This document shows positions 1-9,200 of a DNA stretch of 64,000 nucleotides, in pieces. Position 1 is the stretch's first letter, and every line of letters begins with the position of its first letter. Origin of the DNA: Cellulomonas sp. KH9 (lineage in GTDB: Bacteria; Actinomycetota; Actinomycetes; Actinomycetales; Cellulomonadaceae); assembly GCF_900114185.1 (NCBI RefSeq), contig NZ_FOSE01000003.1, positions 558,001 to 622,000 on the forward strand. The letters are read 5' to 3'. The notes beneath the pieces were generated by a model. The model did not search any database, was not told the origin of the DNA, and was given only the letters and a program-made list of their open reading frames with translations. The position numbers were made by a program, and so were the translations under genes.

Positions 1-1028
1 GGCACGCGGGCCGACGGCGGGTGCACCGGTGGCGGTTCGCGGGCCAGGCCATGATGCGCACGGTCGTCATCGGGGACGTCGCGACGGCGCAGCGCGTCGC
101 CGCGGACCTGCACGCCGCCCCGCACCACGGGTACGAGGTGATCGGGGTCTGCGTGTCCGACCTCGACTCCGTGCCGGCCACGGACGTCCCCGTGCTCGGC
201 GCCACCGCCGATGTCGTCCAGGTGGTGGTGGACCACGCCGCGGACGTCGTGGTGGTCGGTGCGGGTCACCTGCGGGGTGAGGCGCTGCGACGGCTGAGCT
301 GGGCGCTCGGCCGTGCCGGGGCCCATCTCGTCGTGGTGCCGGACCTCGTCGAGGTCGCCGGCCCGCGCCTCGCGGTGCGCCCGACCGCCGGGCTGTCCCT
401 GCTCGAGGTGGAGGTCGGCGCGCCCCGGCGGCGGACCGTCGCCAAGGCCGTGCTCGACGTCACGCTGGCGCTGGTCGCGGGTGTGGTCGCGCTGCCGGTC
501 GTGCTGGCGGCGGCGGCGGTCGTGCGGGCCACGTCCCCCGGGCGGGCGTTCTTCCACCAGACGCGCGTGGGTGTCGACGGGCGGCGCTTCACCATGTGGA
601 AGCTGCGGACGATGTACGTCGACGCCGACGCCCGCCTCGAAGGGCTGCGCGCGCGCAACGAGGGCGCGGGCGTGCTCTTCAAGATGCGGCAGGACCCGCG
701 GGTCACACCGGTGGGCCGCTGGCTGCGCCGGTACTCGCTGGACGAGCTGCCCCAGCTGTGGAACGTCGTGCGCGGCGACATGTCGCTCGTGGGCCCGCGC
801 CCGCCGCTCGAGCACGAGGTGCAGGCGTACCAGGACCAGGTTCACCGCCGGCTGCACGTCAAGCCCGGACTGACCGGGCTGTGGCAGGTGAGCGGGAGGT
901 CCGACCTGGACTGGGACGAGTCCGTGCGCCTGGACCTGCGCTACGTCGACAACTGGTCGGTCGCCATGGACCTCATGATCCTGTGGAAGACGGCCCGCGC
1001 GGTCCTGCGCAGCTCCGGCGCGTACTGA
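1..1028 (+). CDS. Polyprenyl-phosphate sugar-1-phosphate transferase (EPS priming enzyme), 5' truncated
   Basis: This enzyme class moves a sugar-1-phosphate from a nucleotide sugar onto undecaprenyl phosphate at the inner face of the membrane, the first step of a Wzx/Wzy repeat unit. The reading frame stays open to the left edge (frame starts at base 3), so the usual N-terminal membrane helices are outside the window. Visible are a Rossmann-like middle domain (RTVVIGD, about residues 13-120 from the GTG at 21), one membrane helix (about 142-170), then the bacterial sugar-transferase core with KLRTM, SLDELPQLWNV, SLVGPRPP and PGLTGLWQVSGR. It stands at the left end of a large EPS locus, which supports the role. 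The sugar cannot be told from sequence. The family call is secure. Confidence 0.93.
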   Translation, partial: HAGRRRVHRWRFAGQAMMRTVVIGDVATAQRVAADLHAAPHHGYEVIGVCVSDLDSVPATDVPVLGATADVVQVVVDHAADVVVVGAGHLRGEALRRLSWALGRAGAHLVVVPDLVEVAGPRLAVRPTAGLSLLEVEVGAPRRRTVAKAVLDVTLALVAGVVALPVVLAAAAVVRATSPGRAFFHQTRVGVDGRRFTMWKLRTMYVDADARLEGLRARNEGAGVLFKMRQDPRVTPVGRWLRRYSLDELPQLWNVVRGDMSLVGPRPPLEHEVQAYQDQVHRRLHVKPGLTGLWQVSGRSDLDWDESVRLDLRYVDNWSVAMDLMILWKTARAVLRSSGAY

Positions 1029-1180
1029 CGGAGGCGCATTCGCACCGGTACCCGGCGACGCGGGTGCCGGTGCGGTCGTCTGTCCAGATGCCGGACTGCG
1101 GGCCCCCGGCGACCTCCCGTGGATCGGTGCCGGTCAGCGACGGGAAAGCGCCCGACCGCAGACAGTGACGTACGTCACAC

Positions 1181-1240
1181 TTCACCCGCGAGGGGGAGCG
1201 ACCGGGTGAATTGCACCATCATGTCGTCGTATGGGTGAAA
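1181..1240. promoter_or_regulatory. EPS-locus GGGTGAA boxes upstream of the GH71-like gene
   Basis: In the 202-base gap before the GH71-like gene, TTCACCCG (1181-1188) and CGGGTGAA (1203-1210) form an inverted pair 22 bp apart, start to start. A third copy, GGGTGAAA, lies at 1233-1240 and overlaps the start codon at 1231. The same octamer recurs in other promoter gaps of the EPS locus, so I read it as a shared regulator site. No clear Shine-Dalgarno precedes the ATG. Binding is inferred from recurrence only. Confidence 0.5.
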
Positions 1241-3366
1241 CGACTTCACGGGCAGGGCGGCACGCCGCCCCCGTCGCCGGCTCCCCGCTCCGACGCTGGG
1301 CGGCCATGCTGCTCGCGGCGATGGTGGTCCTGGTCTCGTTCTCGCGGGCGGACGACGCGTCCGCCGCCGACTCGGGGTCCGTCACCCTGACGCCGACCCA
1401 GGCGACGTTCACGTCGTCGGCGGCGCCACGCACCAACTACGCGCAGTACGACGTCCTCGTCTCGACGTCGTCGGTCTACCGGACGTACCTCACCTTCGAC
1501 ACGTCCGTGGTGCCGGCCGGCGCCACCGTGACGAACGCGGAGCTGCGCCTGTCGGTCCGCACGAGCGCCACCCGGACCCCGGGCCTCGCCGTGCGCAGCG
1601 TGCCGGCCGGCTGGCGGGCCTCGGCCGTGACGTCCGCCAACCGGCCCACGGCCCGCGGCGCGGCGCTCAACGCGCCCGTGACGGCCGTCCCCGGGGCGAC
1701 CATGTCGGCACGCCTGGACCCCTCCGGCGTCGTCGCCGGCGGTGCGACGTCCTTCGAGGTGCTGTACGACGTGCGCGCGTCGGGCGTCCGGCTCGACAAG
1801 CTGGGGAGCAAGGGGCCCCGGCTCGTCCTCACGTGGACGACCGGCGGCTCGACGGCCGCCCCCACGCCGACACCGACGCGCACCACCGCGACGCCCCGCC
1901 CGTCGGCGAGCGCGACGCCGCGGCCCAGCAGCACGCCGCGCCCCACCGCCACCGCGACGGTGCGCCCGACGCCGACGGCGTCCGCGGCGCCCTCGCCCAC
2001 GGCCGCCCCGAACCCGCCGCAGAGCACCCGGCTGCCGTACCAGGTCGCCGGCACCGGGCAGGCCAAGGTGTTCGCCCACTACTTCACGCCGTACCCGATC
2101 TCGCTGGACAACGCCGCCCCGTCGCAGGACTACTACGCCCGCAACTACCTGGCGCCCGACGGCGAGGGCGGCGCGCACCGGGAGTACGGCGGCCTGCTGC
2201 GCGACCGACCCGTCGAGCGCTCCCCGCTGTCCGGTGACTGGAAGACGACGGACGCCCGCACCGAGATCGACCAGGCGGTCGACGCCGGCATCGACGGGTT
2301 CATCGTCGACCTGCTCAACCTGGAGAACTTCCACTGGGAGCGGGCCGTGCGCATGGCCGACGCCGCCCAGGCCGACGGTCGCGGGTTCGTGGTCATCCCG
2401 CAGCTGGACATGACGACGTCCGCCGGCAAGTCCGACATCGACCTCATCACCGCCAAGTTCGCCGAGTACGTCGCCAAGCCGTCGGCCTACCGCCTGCCCG
2501 ACGGCCGTCCCGTGATCTCCGCGTTCAAGGCGGAGGCGAAGTCGGTCGACTGGTGGCGTCAGGTGCTGACGAAGCTGCGCACCGACCACGGGGTCGACGC
2601 GGCGTTCATGCCGACGTTCCTCAACGCCGTGGACAACATGGAGGCGTTCGCGCCGATCACCTACGCGCAGGGCGTCTGGGGCACCCGCAACCCCGGCAAC
2701 ATCCTGGCCGGGCGCAACTTCGCCGCGCAGGCCCACGAGCTGGGCGACCAGTGGCTCGCTCCGGTCTCCGTGCAGGACTCGCGGCCCATGCAGGGGGTGT
2801 TCCAGGAGGCGGCGAACCTCGAGACGCTGCGTGCCAGCTGGCAGCGGGCCATCGAGGACGGCGCGGACATGGTGCAGCTCGTCGCGTGGAACGACTACAG
2901 CGAGAACACGGTGTTCGCGCCCTCGGTGCACCACGGGAACGTCTTCCTCGACGTGAGCGGGTACTACGGCACGCAGTTCAAGCAGGGTCGCGCTCCGGCC
3001 GTCACGGGAGACGCGGTGTACCTCACCCACCGCATGCAGCCCGTCGACGCGAAGCCGCAGCTGAGCCACGACCTCATGGAGCTCATGTCCGGCGGCACCA
3101 CGTCGACCAAGCCGCGCGACACCGTCGAGGTCCAGACGTTCCTCACGGCGCCGGCGGCCGTGACCGTGCGGATCGGCGGCGCGACGCACACGTACACCGC
3201 ACCCGCCGGCGTCGACGCCCGGAGTTTCCCGCTCGCGCTCGGCACCGTGTCGGCCTCCGCGACGCGCAGCGGGGCGACCATCGCGCGGGTGACGTCGCCG
3301 TTCGCGGTGGTCTCGTCACCGCTCGTGCAGGACCTGCAGTACGTGGCGGCCTCGAGCCGCGGCTGA
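1231..3366 (+). CDS. Secreted GH71-type alpha-1,3-glucanase-like glycoside hydrolase with N-terminal DNRLRE domain
   Basis: The 711-residue protein is a predicted secreted polysaccharide hydrolase. Order: signal peptide (basic LRRW, helix AAMLLAAMVVLVSF, cleavage near residue 45); a DNRLRE beta-domain (about 48-200, with YRTYLTFDTS and TSANRPT); a Thr/Pro linker (about 208-262); and a catalytic region (about 275-640) that opens with KVFAHYFTPYP, contains a candidate acid in GIDGFIVDLLN, and carries WNDYSENTVF, close to the WNDY signature of fungal mutanases; a beta-rich tail ends the protein. GH71 enzymes cut alpha-1,3-glucan, but the real substrate here may be the polymer made by the surrounding EPS genes. 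The ATG at 1231 is kept because it gives a proper signal peptide. Confidence 0.82.
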   Translation: MGETTSRAGRHAAPVAGSPLRRWAAMLLAAMVVLVSFSRADDASAADSGSVTLTPTQATFTSSAAPRTNYAQYDVLVSTSSVYRTYLTFDTSVVPAGATVTNAELRLSVRTSATRTPGLAVRSVPAGWRASAVTSANRPTARGAALNAPVTAVPGATMSARLDPSGVVAGGATSFEVLYDVRASGVRLDKLGSKGPRLVLTWTTGGSTAAPTPTPTRTTATPRPSASATPRPSSTPRPTATATVRPTPTASAAPSPTAAPNPPQSTRLPYQVAGTGQAKVFAHYFTPYPISLDNAAPSQDYYARNYLAPDGEGGAHREYGGLLRDRPVERSPLSGDWKTTDARTEIDQAVDAGIDGFIVDLLNLENFHWERAVRMADAAQADGRGFVVIPQLDMTTSAGKSDIDLITAKFAEYVAKPSAYRLPDGRPVISAFKAEAKSVDWWRQVLTKLRTDHGVDAAFMPTFLNAVDNMEAFAPITYAQGVWGTRNPGNILAGRNFAAQAHELGDQWLAPVSVQDSRPMQGVFQEAANLETLRASWQRAIEDGADMVQLVAWNDYSENTVFAPSVHHGNVFLDVSGYYGTQFKQGRAPAVTGDAVYLTHRMQPVDAKPQLSHDLMELMSGGTTSTKPRDTVEVQTFLTAPAAVTVRIGGATHTYTAPAGVDARSFPLALGTVSASATRSGATIARVTSPFAVVSSPLVQDLQYVAASSRG

Positions 3367-3375
3367 CGCTCGGCC

Positions 3376-3406
3376 GACGCGGCGGTCCGGTCCGGACCGC
3401 CGCGTC
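3376..3406. terminator. Bidirectional hairpin terminator between convergent genes
   Basis: A perfect 15-bp stem (3376-3390 with 3392-3406) and one-base loop lies between the GH71-like gene (+) and the acyltransferase (-). It overlaps the acyltransferase stop codon. There is no U-run, as is common in high-GC actinobacteria. Confidence 0.7.
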
Positions 3407-4112
3407 AGAAGTCCTCGACCGTCTCGTGGCCCTGCTCGTCCACCCGGACGATGTGCCGGGTGTGGGTGCCGGTGCGCTCGAACCAGCGGCCGGTGACGTC
3501 GGCGCGACGCCGGGCCGGGACGCCGGCGAAGAGGCCTCCCGGCTTGTCGTCCGGCAGGCCCGGCAGCAGCAGGCCGCCCGCGCCGAGCACGGAGCGTGCG
3601 GGCAGGGACGCGCCGCCGAGCACGACCGCGTGCGTGCCGACGAACGACCGCTCACCGATCGTGATCGGCAGGGCGCGCTGCGCGTCGATCGCGAGGTCGA
3701 CGGAGTGGGTCATGAGCGTCGAGGACCGCCCGGCGATCGAGGAGTACGCCCCGACGGTCACCGCGGCGGAGCAGTCGATGCTGTGGCGGCTGGTGATCTT
3801 GCCGTGGGGCGCGACGTGCAGGCGCCCGCTGCCCGGGTTGCGTGCGAACGCCGGGTGCGCCGTGATGACGTTCATCCGGCCGATGGACGCGCCCTCCTCG
3901 ACGACGACCTCGCGGAGGTCGCGCAGCAGGTTGTGGCGTCCCAGGCGGGCGCCGGCGCCGAGCGTCAGCGCGTCCACCCTCCACACCAGGCTCGCGCGGG
4001 CGACCGCGTCCGGGTGGACCCGGTGGCCCAACGTGCGCAGCAGGCCGTTCTTGGCGCGGCCGGCGGGCGCCAGCCACACGACCGCCCGGGCGAGGTGCAG
4101 GAGCCGGCTCAT
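3405..4112 (-). CDS. Hexapeptide-repeat (LbH) acyltransferase
   Basis: A 235-residue left-handed beta-helix acyltransferase, probably O-acetylating the EPS repeat unit. Imperfect hexapeptide turns run through the middle (LTLGAGARLG, ASIGRMNVIT, AAVTVGAYSS) and end in GGASLPARSVLGAGGLLLPG, with a candidate catalytic His in LMTHSVD. The frame stays open far upstream, but that part lies over the flippase gene; the ATG at 4112 shares ATGA with the flippase stop, which fixes this start. It is the last gene of a three-gene minus-strand operon (CDP-alcohol transferase, flippase, acyltransferase). Acyl donor and acceptor are unknown. Confidence 0.85.
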   Translation of the reverse strand: MSRLLHLARAVVWLAPAGRAKNGLLRTLGHRVHPDAVARASLVWRVDALTLGAGARLGRHNLLRDLREVVVEEGASIGRMNVITAHPAFARNPGSGRLHVAPHGKITSRHSIDCSAAVTVGAYSSIAGRSSTLMTHSVDLAIDAQRALPITIGERSFVGTHAVVLGGASLPARSVLGAGGLLLPGLPDDKPGGLFAGVPARRRADVTGRWFERTGTHTRHIVRVDEQGHETVEDF

Positions 4113-5398
4113 GTGGTGACCTCCTGGTGGACGGCGTCCGGCACGGGCCGGGCCGAGGGGGCGGCGCCCGCGCGGGCGCCGTACAGGCAGAGGGTGAGGC
4201 GCAGGACGAGCCCCAGGCAGATGCCGACGAGCGCACCGACCGCACCCCAGAAGACGGTGAGGACCGCGACGGCCGTGAGCCCGACCGCCGTGCCGATCGC
4301 GGTGACCCGCGCGACGAGGTCGATGCGCCCCAGCGGGACGAGGGCCACCCGTGCGGCGACGGACTCCTGCAGGTTGAGCAGGAGCCACAGCGCCGCGAGT
4401 GCCACCACTGCGACGGGGACCTCGACCTCGCCCGCGCCGAACCAGTCGAAGACGGGCTCGTGCAGCACGGTCACCAGCGCGCCGCCGGTCGTCGTGGCCG
4501 CCAGCACGAGCACGTGGGAGCGCCGGATCCGGGCGCGCATCGTGCGGCCGGACGCGCGGGCGACCCAGCCCTGCAGGACGACCACCACGGGTGTCGCGGC
4601 GACGTAGACCTGGCGCTGCAGCTTGTCGACGAGCGCGTAGACGGGCAGTGCCGCCGGGCTGAGGAGGCTGACCAGCAGCACCGGGGCCGCGCCGTACGCC
4701 GCGCTGAGGACGGTGGTGGCGACGCCGTGCCGCTGACCGGCGATCACCCGGCGGACCGTGCGCCGCGGGGGCGTCGGCCCGGCGGCGCGCGTGCGGGTGG
4801 TGACGTAGAGCGTCGAGGCGAGGACGCCGACGAGGATCCCGCCGGCCTGCGCGCCGATGCCGACGGCGGGTGCCGCCCCGCCGTGCAGCAGGGTCACGCC
4901 GACCAGCGATCCCGCCGCGCGCGGCACGGTCTCGGTCAGCAGCAGCGCCCACGGTGCGGCGGTCCCGACGAAGTACCAGTTGGCGGACAGCCCGACCAGC
5001 GACAGCGCGACCGCTGCGAGGGCGGCGAGCGGGCGGTGGCCGGGGGCGAGGACCGCCGCCAGCCCTGCTGCCACCGCGACGACGGGCACCGCGACGACGC
5101 CGCGCGCGAGCACCGCGTCGAGGAACTCCCGCCGGCGCACGGCCGTCCCGGCCCGGGCCACGACGGCGGGGCCCGACACCCCCCACCCCAGCCCGATCAG
5201 CACGGCGGCGACGGTGCCGACCGACTGGCCCACGGCCACGGCGCCCCACGCGCGGGGTCCGCCCGCGGCGATCAGAGCCGGCACCAGGAGCAGGGACGCC
5301 ACGGCGAGCACGACCATGCCGAGGGCGAAGCCCGCGGTCTGGCGCACGCCGCGGCCCAGGGTCCCGCCCGTGCGGCCCGTCCCCCCGGCGGCCGTCAC
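4109..5398 (-). CDS. Wzx-like oligosaccharide flippase (MOP/MATE superfamily)
   Basis: This 429-residue integral membrane protein has about 12 predicted helices and should flip the undecaprenyl-linked EPS repeat unit across the membrane. It opens with an amphipathic N-terminus (RGVRQTAGFALGMVVLAVASLLLVPA), typical of polysaccharide flippases, and the helices continue to the C-terminus. The GTG at 5398 overlaps the upstream stop as GTGA, and the ATG of the next gene overlaps this stop, so the three genes are translationally coupled. Wzx proteins diverge strongly, so the assignment rests on topology plus context: a priming enzyme and a Wzy polymerase in the same locus. Confidence 0.82.
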   Translation of the reverse strand: MTAAGGTGRTGGTLGRGVRQTAGFALGMVVLAVASLLLVPALIAAGGPRAWGAVAVGQSVGTVAAVLIGLGWGVSGPAVVARAGTAVRRREFLDAVLARGVVAVPVVAVAAGLAAVLAPGHRPLAALAAVALSLVGLSANWYFVGTAAPWALLLTETVPRAAGSLVGVTLLHGGAAPAVGIGAQAGGILVGVLASTLYVTTRTRAAGPTPPRRTVRRVIAGQRHGVATTVLSAAYGAAPVLLVSLLSPAALPVYALVDKLQRQVYVAATPVVVVLQGWVARASGRTMRARIRRSHVLVLAATTTGGALVTVLHEPVFDWFGAGEVEVPVAVVALAALWLLLNLQESVAARVALVPLGRIDLVARVTAIGTAVGLTAVAVLTVFWGAVGALVGICLGLVLRLTLCLYGARAGAAPSARPVPDAVHQEVTT

Positions 5399-6108
5399 GA
5401 CAGCACGGCCTGCGGGGCCCGGAGCCCGGTGAACCAGCGCACGACGAGCGCGGTGCCGATGACGGTGGTCGCCACCGCGAGCAGCGCGTAGAGCGACCGG
5501 AACACGACCGGTGCACCCCAGGTGGCGAACGTCAGGGCGAGCACGCCGAAGTCCGCGGGCAGCAGCGCCACGGCCCGCGCGGTCGAGGCGGCGGCGGGCG
5601 GTGCGGGGGAGGGGCGCAGCAGGGGGGCGAGCGTGCCGCCCGCGAAGACGACCACCGCGACCAGCTGGTACGCCAGCGGCAGCAGCAGCCACGCCTCACC
5701 CGGCAGGTCCCCGAACCGGTACCAGCCGACGAGCACGCACGCGTGGACGGCGACCATCTTGCCGGCGTCGACGACGTGGTCGAACCACTCGCCGGCGGCC
5801 GACCCGGTGCCCGTGTACCGCGCGACCTGGCCGTCGGCCGAGTCGAGGGCGAAGCCCAGTACCAGCAGGGCCGCCGCGAGCAGGCCGGACCACAGGGTGG
5901 GCGGCACCAGCGCCACCAGTGCGAGCCCCGCGGCCGTGACCAGCGCGCTGAGCACCGTCACGGCGTTGGCCGACAGCCCCAGGACGATCGCCGCCGCTGC
6001 GAGCCGGCGCCCCAGCGGGCGGTTCACGTACCGGGACCACAGCGAGACCCCCCGGGCCGCCTTCTGGGCCGCGGCGAGCTCGCCGACCGTCCTGCGCCAC
6101 CTCTGCAT
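5395..6108 (-). CDS. CDP-alcohol phosphatidyltransferase family membrane enzyme
   Basis: A 237-residue membrane enzyme that moves a phospho-alcohol from a CDP-alcohol to a hydroxyl acceptor. The complete family motif is present at residues 89-114: D89, D92, G93, A96, R97, G106, D110 and D114 all match the D-x2-D-G-x2-A-R-x8-G-x3-D-x3-D pattern. About six helices surround it. Family members make phospholipids, phosphatidylinositol phosphate or phosphodiester sugars, so the substrate is open. Being first in an operon with a Wzx flippase suggests EPS or lipid-carrier modification rather than bulk phospholipid synthesis. ATG 6108 is chosen because the frame upstream runs into the regulatory gap. 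Confidence 0.85.
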   Translation of the reverse strand: MQRWRRTVGELAAAQKAARGVSLWSRYVNRPLGRRLAAAAIVLGLSANAVTVLSALVTAAGLALVALVPPTLWSGLLAAALLVLGFALDSADGQVARYTGTGSAAGEWFDHVVDAGKMVAVHACVLVGWYRFGDLPGEAWLLLPLAYQLVAVVVFAGGTLAPLLRPSPAPPAAASTARAVALLPADFGVLALTFATWGAPVVFRSLYALLAVATTVIGTALVVRWFTGLRAPQAVLS

Positions 6109-6158
6109 GTGCCAACTGTGGCGACAACCGGCCAATCGGGGCAAATCCCCTCCCGTGA

Positions 6159-6255
6159 TTCACCCGTGCGGCCCCTGCGGGCGACGGGAGCCCGTGCGAC
6201 CGGGGGTGAAGATGCCCGAGATGTCTCCCTTGACACCGTTTGGTAGGCCTACTCT
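6159..6255. promoter_or_regulatory. Divergent promoter region with EPS boxes (CDP-alcohol transferase / LamG protein)
   Basis: Between the divergent starts at 6108 (-) and 6296 (+), TTCACCCG at 6159-6166 and GGGGTGAA at 6203-6210 form an inverted pair 44 bp apart, twice the 22-bp spacing seen at 1181/1203. Downstream are a perfect TTGACA (6230-6235) and the 10-bp palindrome GTAGGCCTAC (6243-6252). TTGACA has no well-spaced -10, so promoter details are tentative. Confidence 0.5.
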
Positions 6256-6295
6256 TCCCCCACGTCGTGGGACTGAAGTCCGGGAGAGGTCGGCA

Positions 6296-9200
6296 ATGAA
6301 GAGGATCGTCGCTCGCGGGGCTTCGGTGGCAGCGGCCATCGCGCTCGTCGGGGCAGCAGTGGTGTCCGGCCCGGCAGCGCACGCGCTGTCGGACGGGCTG
6401 GGGTTCACGGCCGACGACCTGCCGACCTGGCAGACGAACGGCACCGTCTGGGCCGTGGCGGCCGTCGGTGACACCGTCTTCGCCGGCGGCACCTTCAGCC
6501 GGCTCGACCCGCCGGTCGGCGGCAGCGGGTCCCCGATCACGGTCTCCGCGCTCGCCAGCTTCGACGCGACGACGGGTGCGCCGCGGTCCTGCCGCCCGTC
6601 CGTCACGCTGTCGGGCGGGACGGCGACGATCCGCGCGCTGACGCTCGCGCCGGACGGCCGCACCCTGTACATCGGCGGCAACTTCTCCAACGTGGGCGGC
6701 ACCAACGTGGCCCGCCTCGCGGCGCTCGACGTCCCCACCTGCACCGTGCGCGCGGCGTTCCGGCCCACCGGCATCTCCTCGGTCGTGCGCGCCGTGTCGG
6801 TGACGCAGGACGCCGTCTACCTGGGGGGCGACTTCACGAGCGTGGCCGGGCAGCCGCGCGGCTCGTTCGCCGCGGTCTCCCCGACCGACGGCGCGCTGCT
6901 CCCGTGGGTCGCGGACGCCGAGCTGCGCGGCTTCGCGGTCGCGGCCGGCAAGGACGGCAGCACGGTCGCCGTCGGCGGCGACTTCTTCACCGTCAACGGC
7001 CAGGACAGCCACGGGTTCGCGGTGGTCGACGCCACCACGGGGGCGAACGTCCGGAACTTCCCGCGCGGCTTCATCCCCGACACGTCCGTCATCCACGCGG
7101 TCACGGCGGACGACACGGGGTACTACGCGGGTGCGGAGGGGACCGGCGGCGGCGTCTTCGACGGGTCGTTCGCCGTCGACTACGGGTCGTTCGCGCAGCG
7201 CTGGCGGGACCGGTGCCTCGGGGCGACGCAGGCGATCCTCGTCGACCGCTCGATCGTCTACGAGGCGCACCACCACCACGACTGCGCGTCGAACAACCGG
7301 GGCGAGTTCACCGACGGTGTCCGCGTGTACCTCACGGCCAACCGGGCCGACGCGAGCAACGAGATGCTCGCGTGGCGCCCGCGGCTCAACGACGGCATCG
7401 GCGAGGGCATCGGCCCGCGTGCGCTGACCGTCGCCGAGGCCGGTGCCCGGCGCTACCTGTGGGTGGGTGGCGAGTTCACGCGCGTCAACGGCAACACCCA
7501 GCAGTCGCTCACGCGGTTCGCCGACGGCCCGGACACCGGTGCGCCGACGACCCCGGTGGTGCGCGCGGAGTCCCTGCGCACCGGTGAGATCCGGCTGGCG
7601 TGGCGGGCGTCGTACGACGACGACGACGGGGCGCTGACGTACCGCGTCTTCCGCGGGTCGTCGAGCGAGCCCATCGCGACGGTCACGGGCGACTCGCGCT
7701 GGTGGGTCCGTCCCCAGGTCTCGTTCGTCGACACGACGGCGACGCCCGGCGTCCAGTACACCTACCGCGTCACCGCGAGCGACGGCACCAACACCAGCCC
7801 CCAGTCGGGCGGTGTGAACGCCCGTGCGGCGACCACGACGCAGGCCTATGCCTCCGCGGTCATCGACGACGGCGCGGAGCTCTACTGGCGCGGCGAGCTC
7901 GCGTCGAGCCGGTACGGGGTCGACTCCGCGTCGGGCGCCTCGCAGGTCAACTACATGGAGGGCGTGACGCACCGGGGCGGCGACGACGCCGCGACCGGGG
8001 CCGCCGGCTGGTCGGCCACGTTCGACGGTGCGACGGGCTACGCGTACGACGAGCGCACCGTGCCCGGTCCGTCGGTGTACTCGGTCGAGACCTGGATCCG
8101 TACCACCACGACGCGGGGCGGCAAGATCATCGGCTTCGGCAACGGCAAGCCGAACACCGGGACCAGCGCCACGCGCCTGTCCGGCAGCTACGACCGGCAC
8201 GTCTACATGACCAACGACGGCCGGCTCGTGTTCGGCACGTACACGGGCAGCGCCGTCGCGGTGACGTCCGCCCAGTCGTTCAACGACGGTGAGTGGCACC
8301 ACGTGGTCGCGACGCAGGGTCCGACCGGGATGGCGCTGTACGTCGACGGCAAGCGGGTCGCCCGCAACGCGAACTCGGTGGCGCAGGCCTACGAGGGCTC
8401 CTGGCGGATCGGCGGCGACCAGCTGAACGGGTGGCCGTCGCGGCCCACGAGCAACTTCTTCGCGGGGCAGATCGACGAGACGGCCGTGTACCCCACGGCG
8501 CTGACGGGCGCCCAGGTCGAGTCGCACTACCGTGCCACCGGGCGCGAGCCCGCCGTCCCGCCCGCTCCGGTCGACGCCTACGGTGCCGCGGTCCACGGGC
8601 TGGACCCCGACCTGTACTGGCGCCTGGACGAGCCGTCGGCCACCGGGACCGTCGCGGACTCCGGCCGCTACGGCGTCACCGGCACCGTGACGGGCCGGGT
8701 CGCCCTGGGCGCGCCGGGCGTCGTGGAGCCGGGCACGGCCGCGACCTTCACGCCCGTGGGCACCGGTGCAGCGGACGGCGGCACGATCGCCTCCGACGTG
8801 TCGTTCACCGACCCGCGCGGCTACTCGCTCGAGCTGTGGTTCCAGTCGTCGTCGGCCGTGGGTGGCAAGCTCATCGGCTTCGGCAACGAGCGGTCCGGGC
8901 TGTCCGGCAACTACGACCGGCACGTGTACCAGCGCGACGACGGCCGGCTCGTGTTCGGGGTCTGGACCGGCACCGAGAACACGGTCGTCAGCCCGGCGGC
9001 GTACACCGACGGTGCGTGGCACCACGTGGTCGCGACGCACTCGCCGCTGACCGGCATGAGCCTGTACGTCGACGGTCAGCTGGTCGGCACCAACGCCGCC
9101 ACGGGGGCGCAGTCCTACACCGGGTACTGGCGGGTCGGCGGTGACACCTCCTGGGGTGGCACCACGAGCCCCTGGTTCACGGGGTCGATCGACGAGGTCG

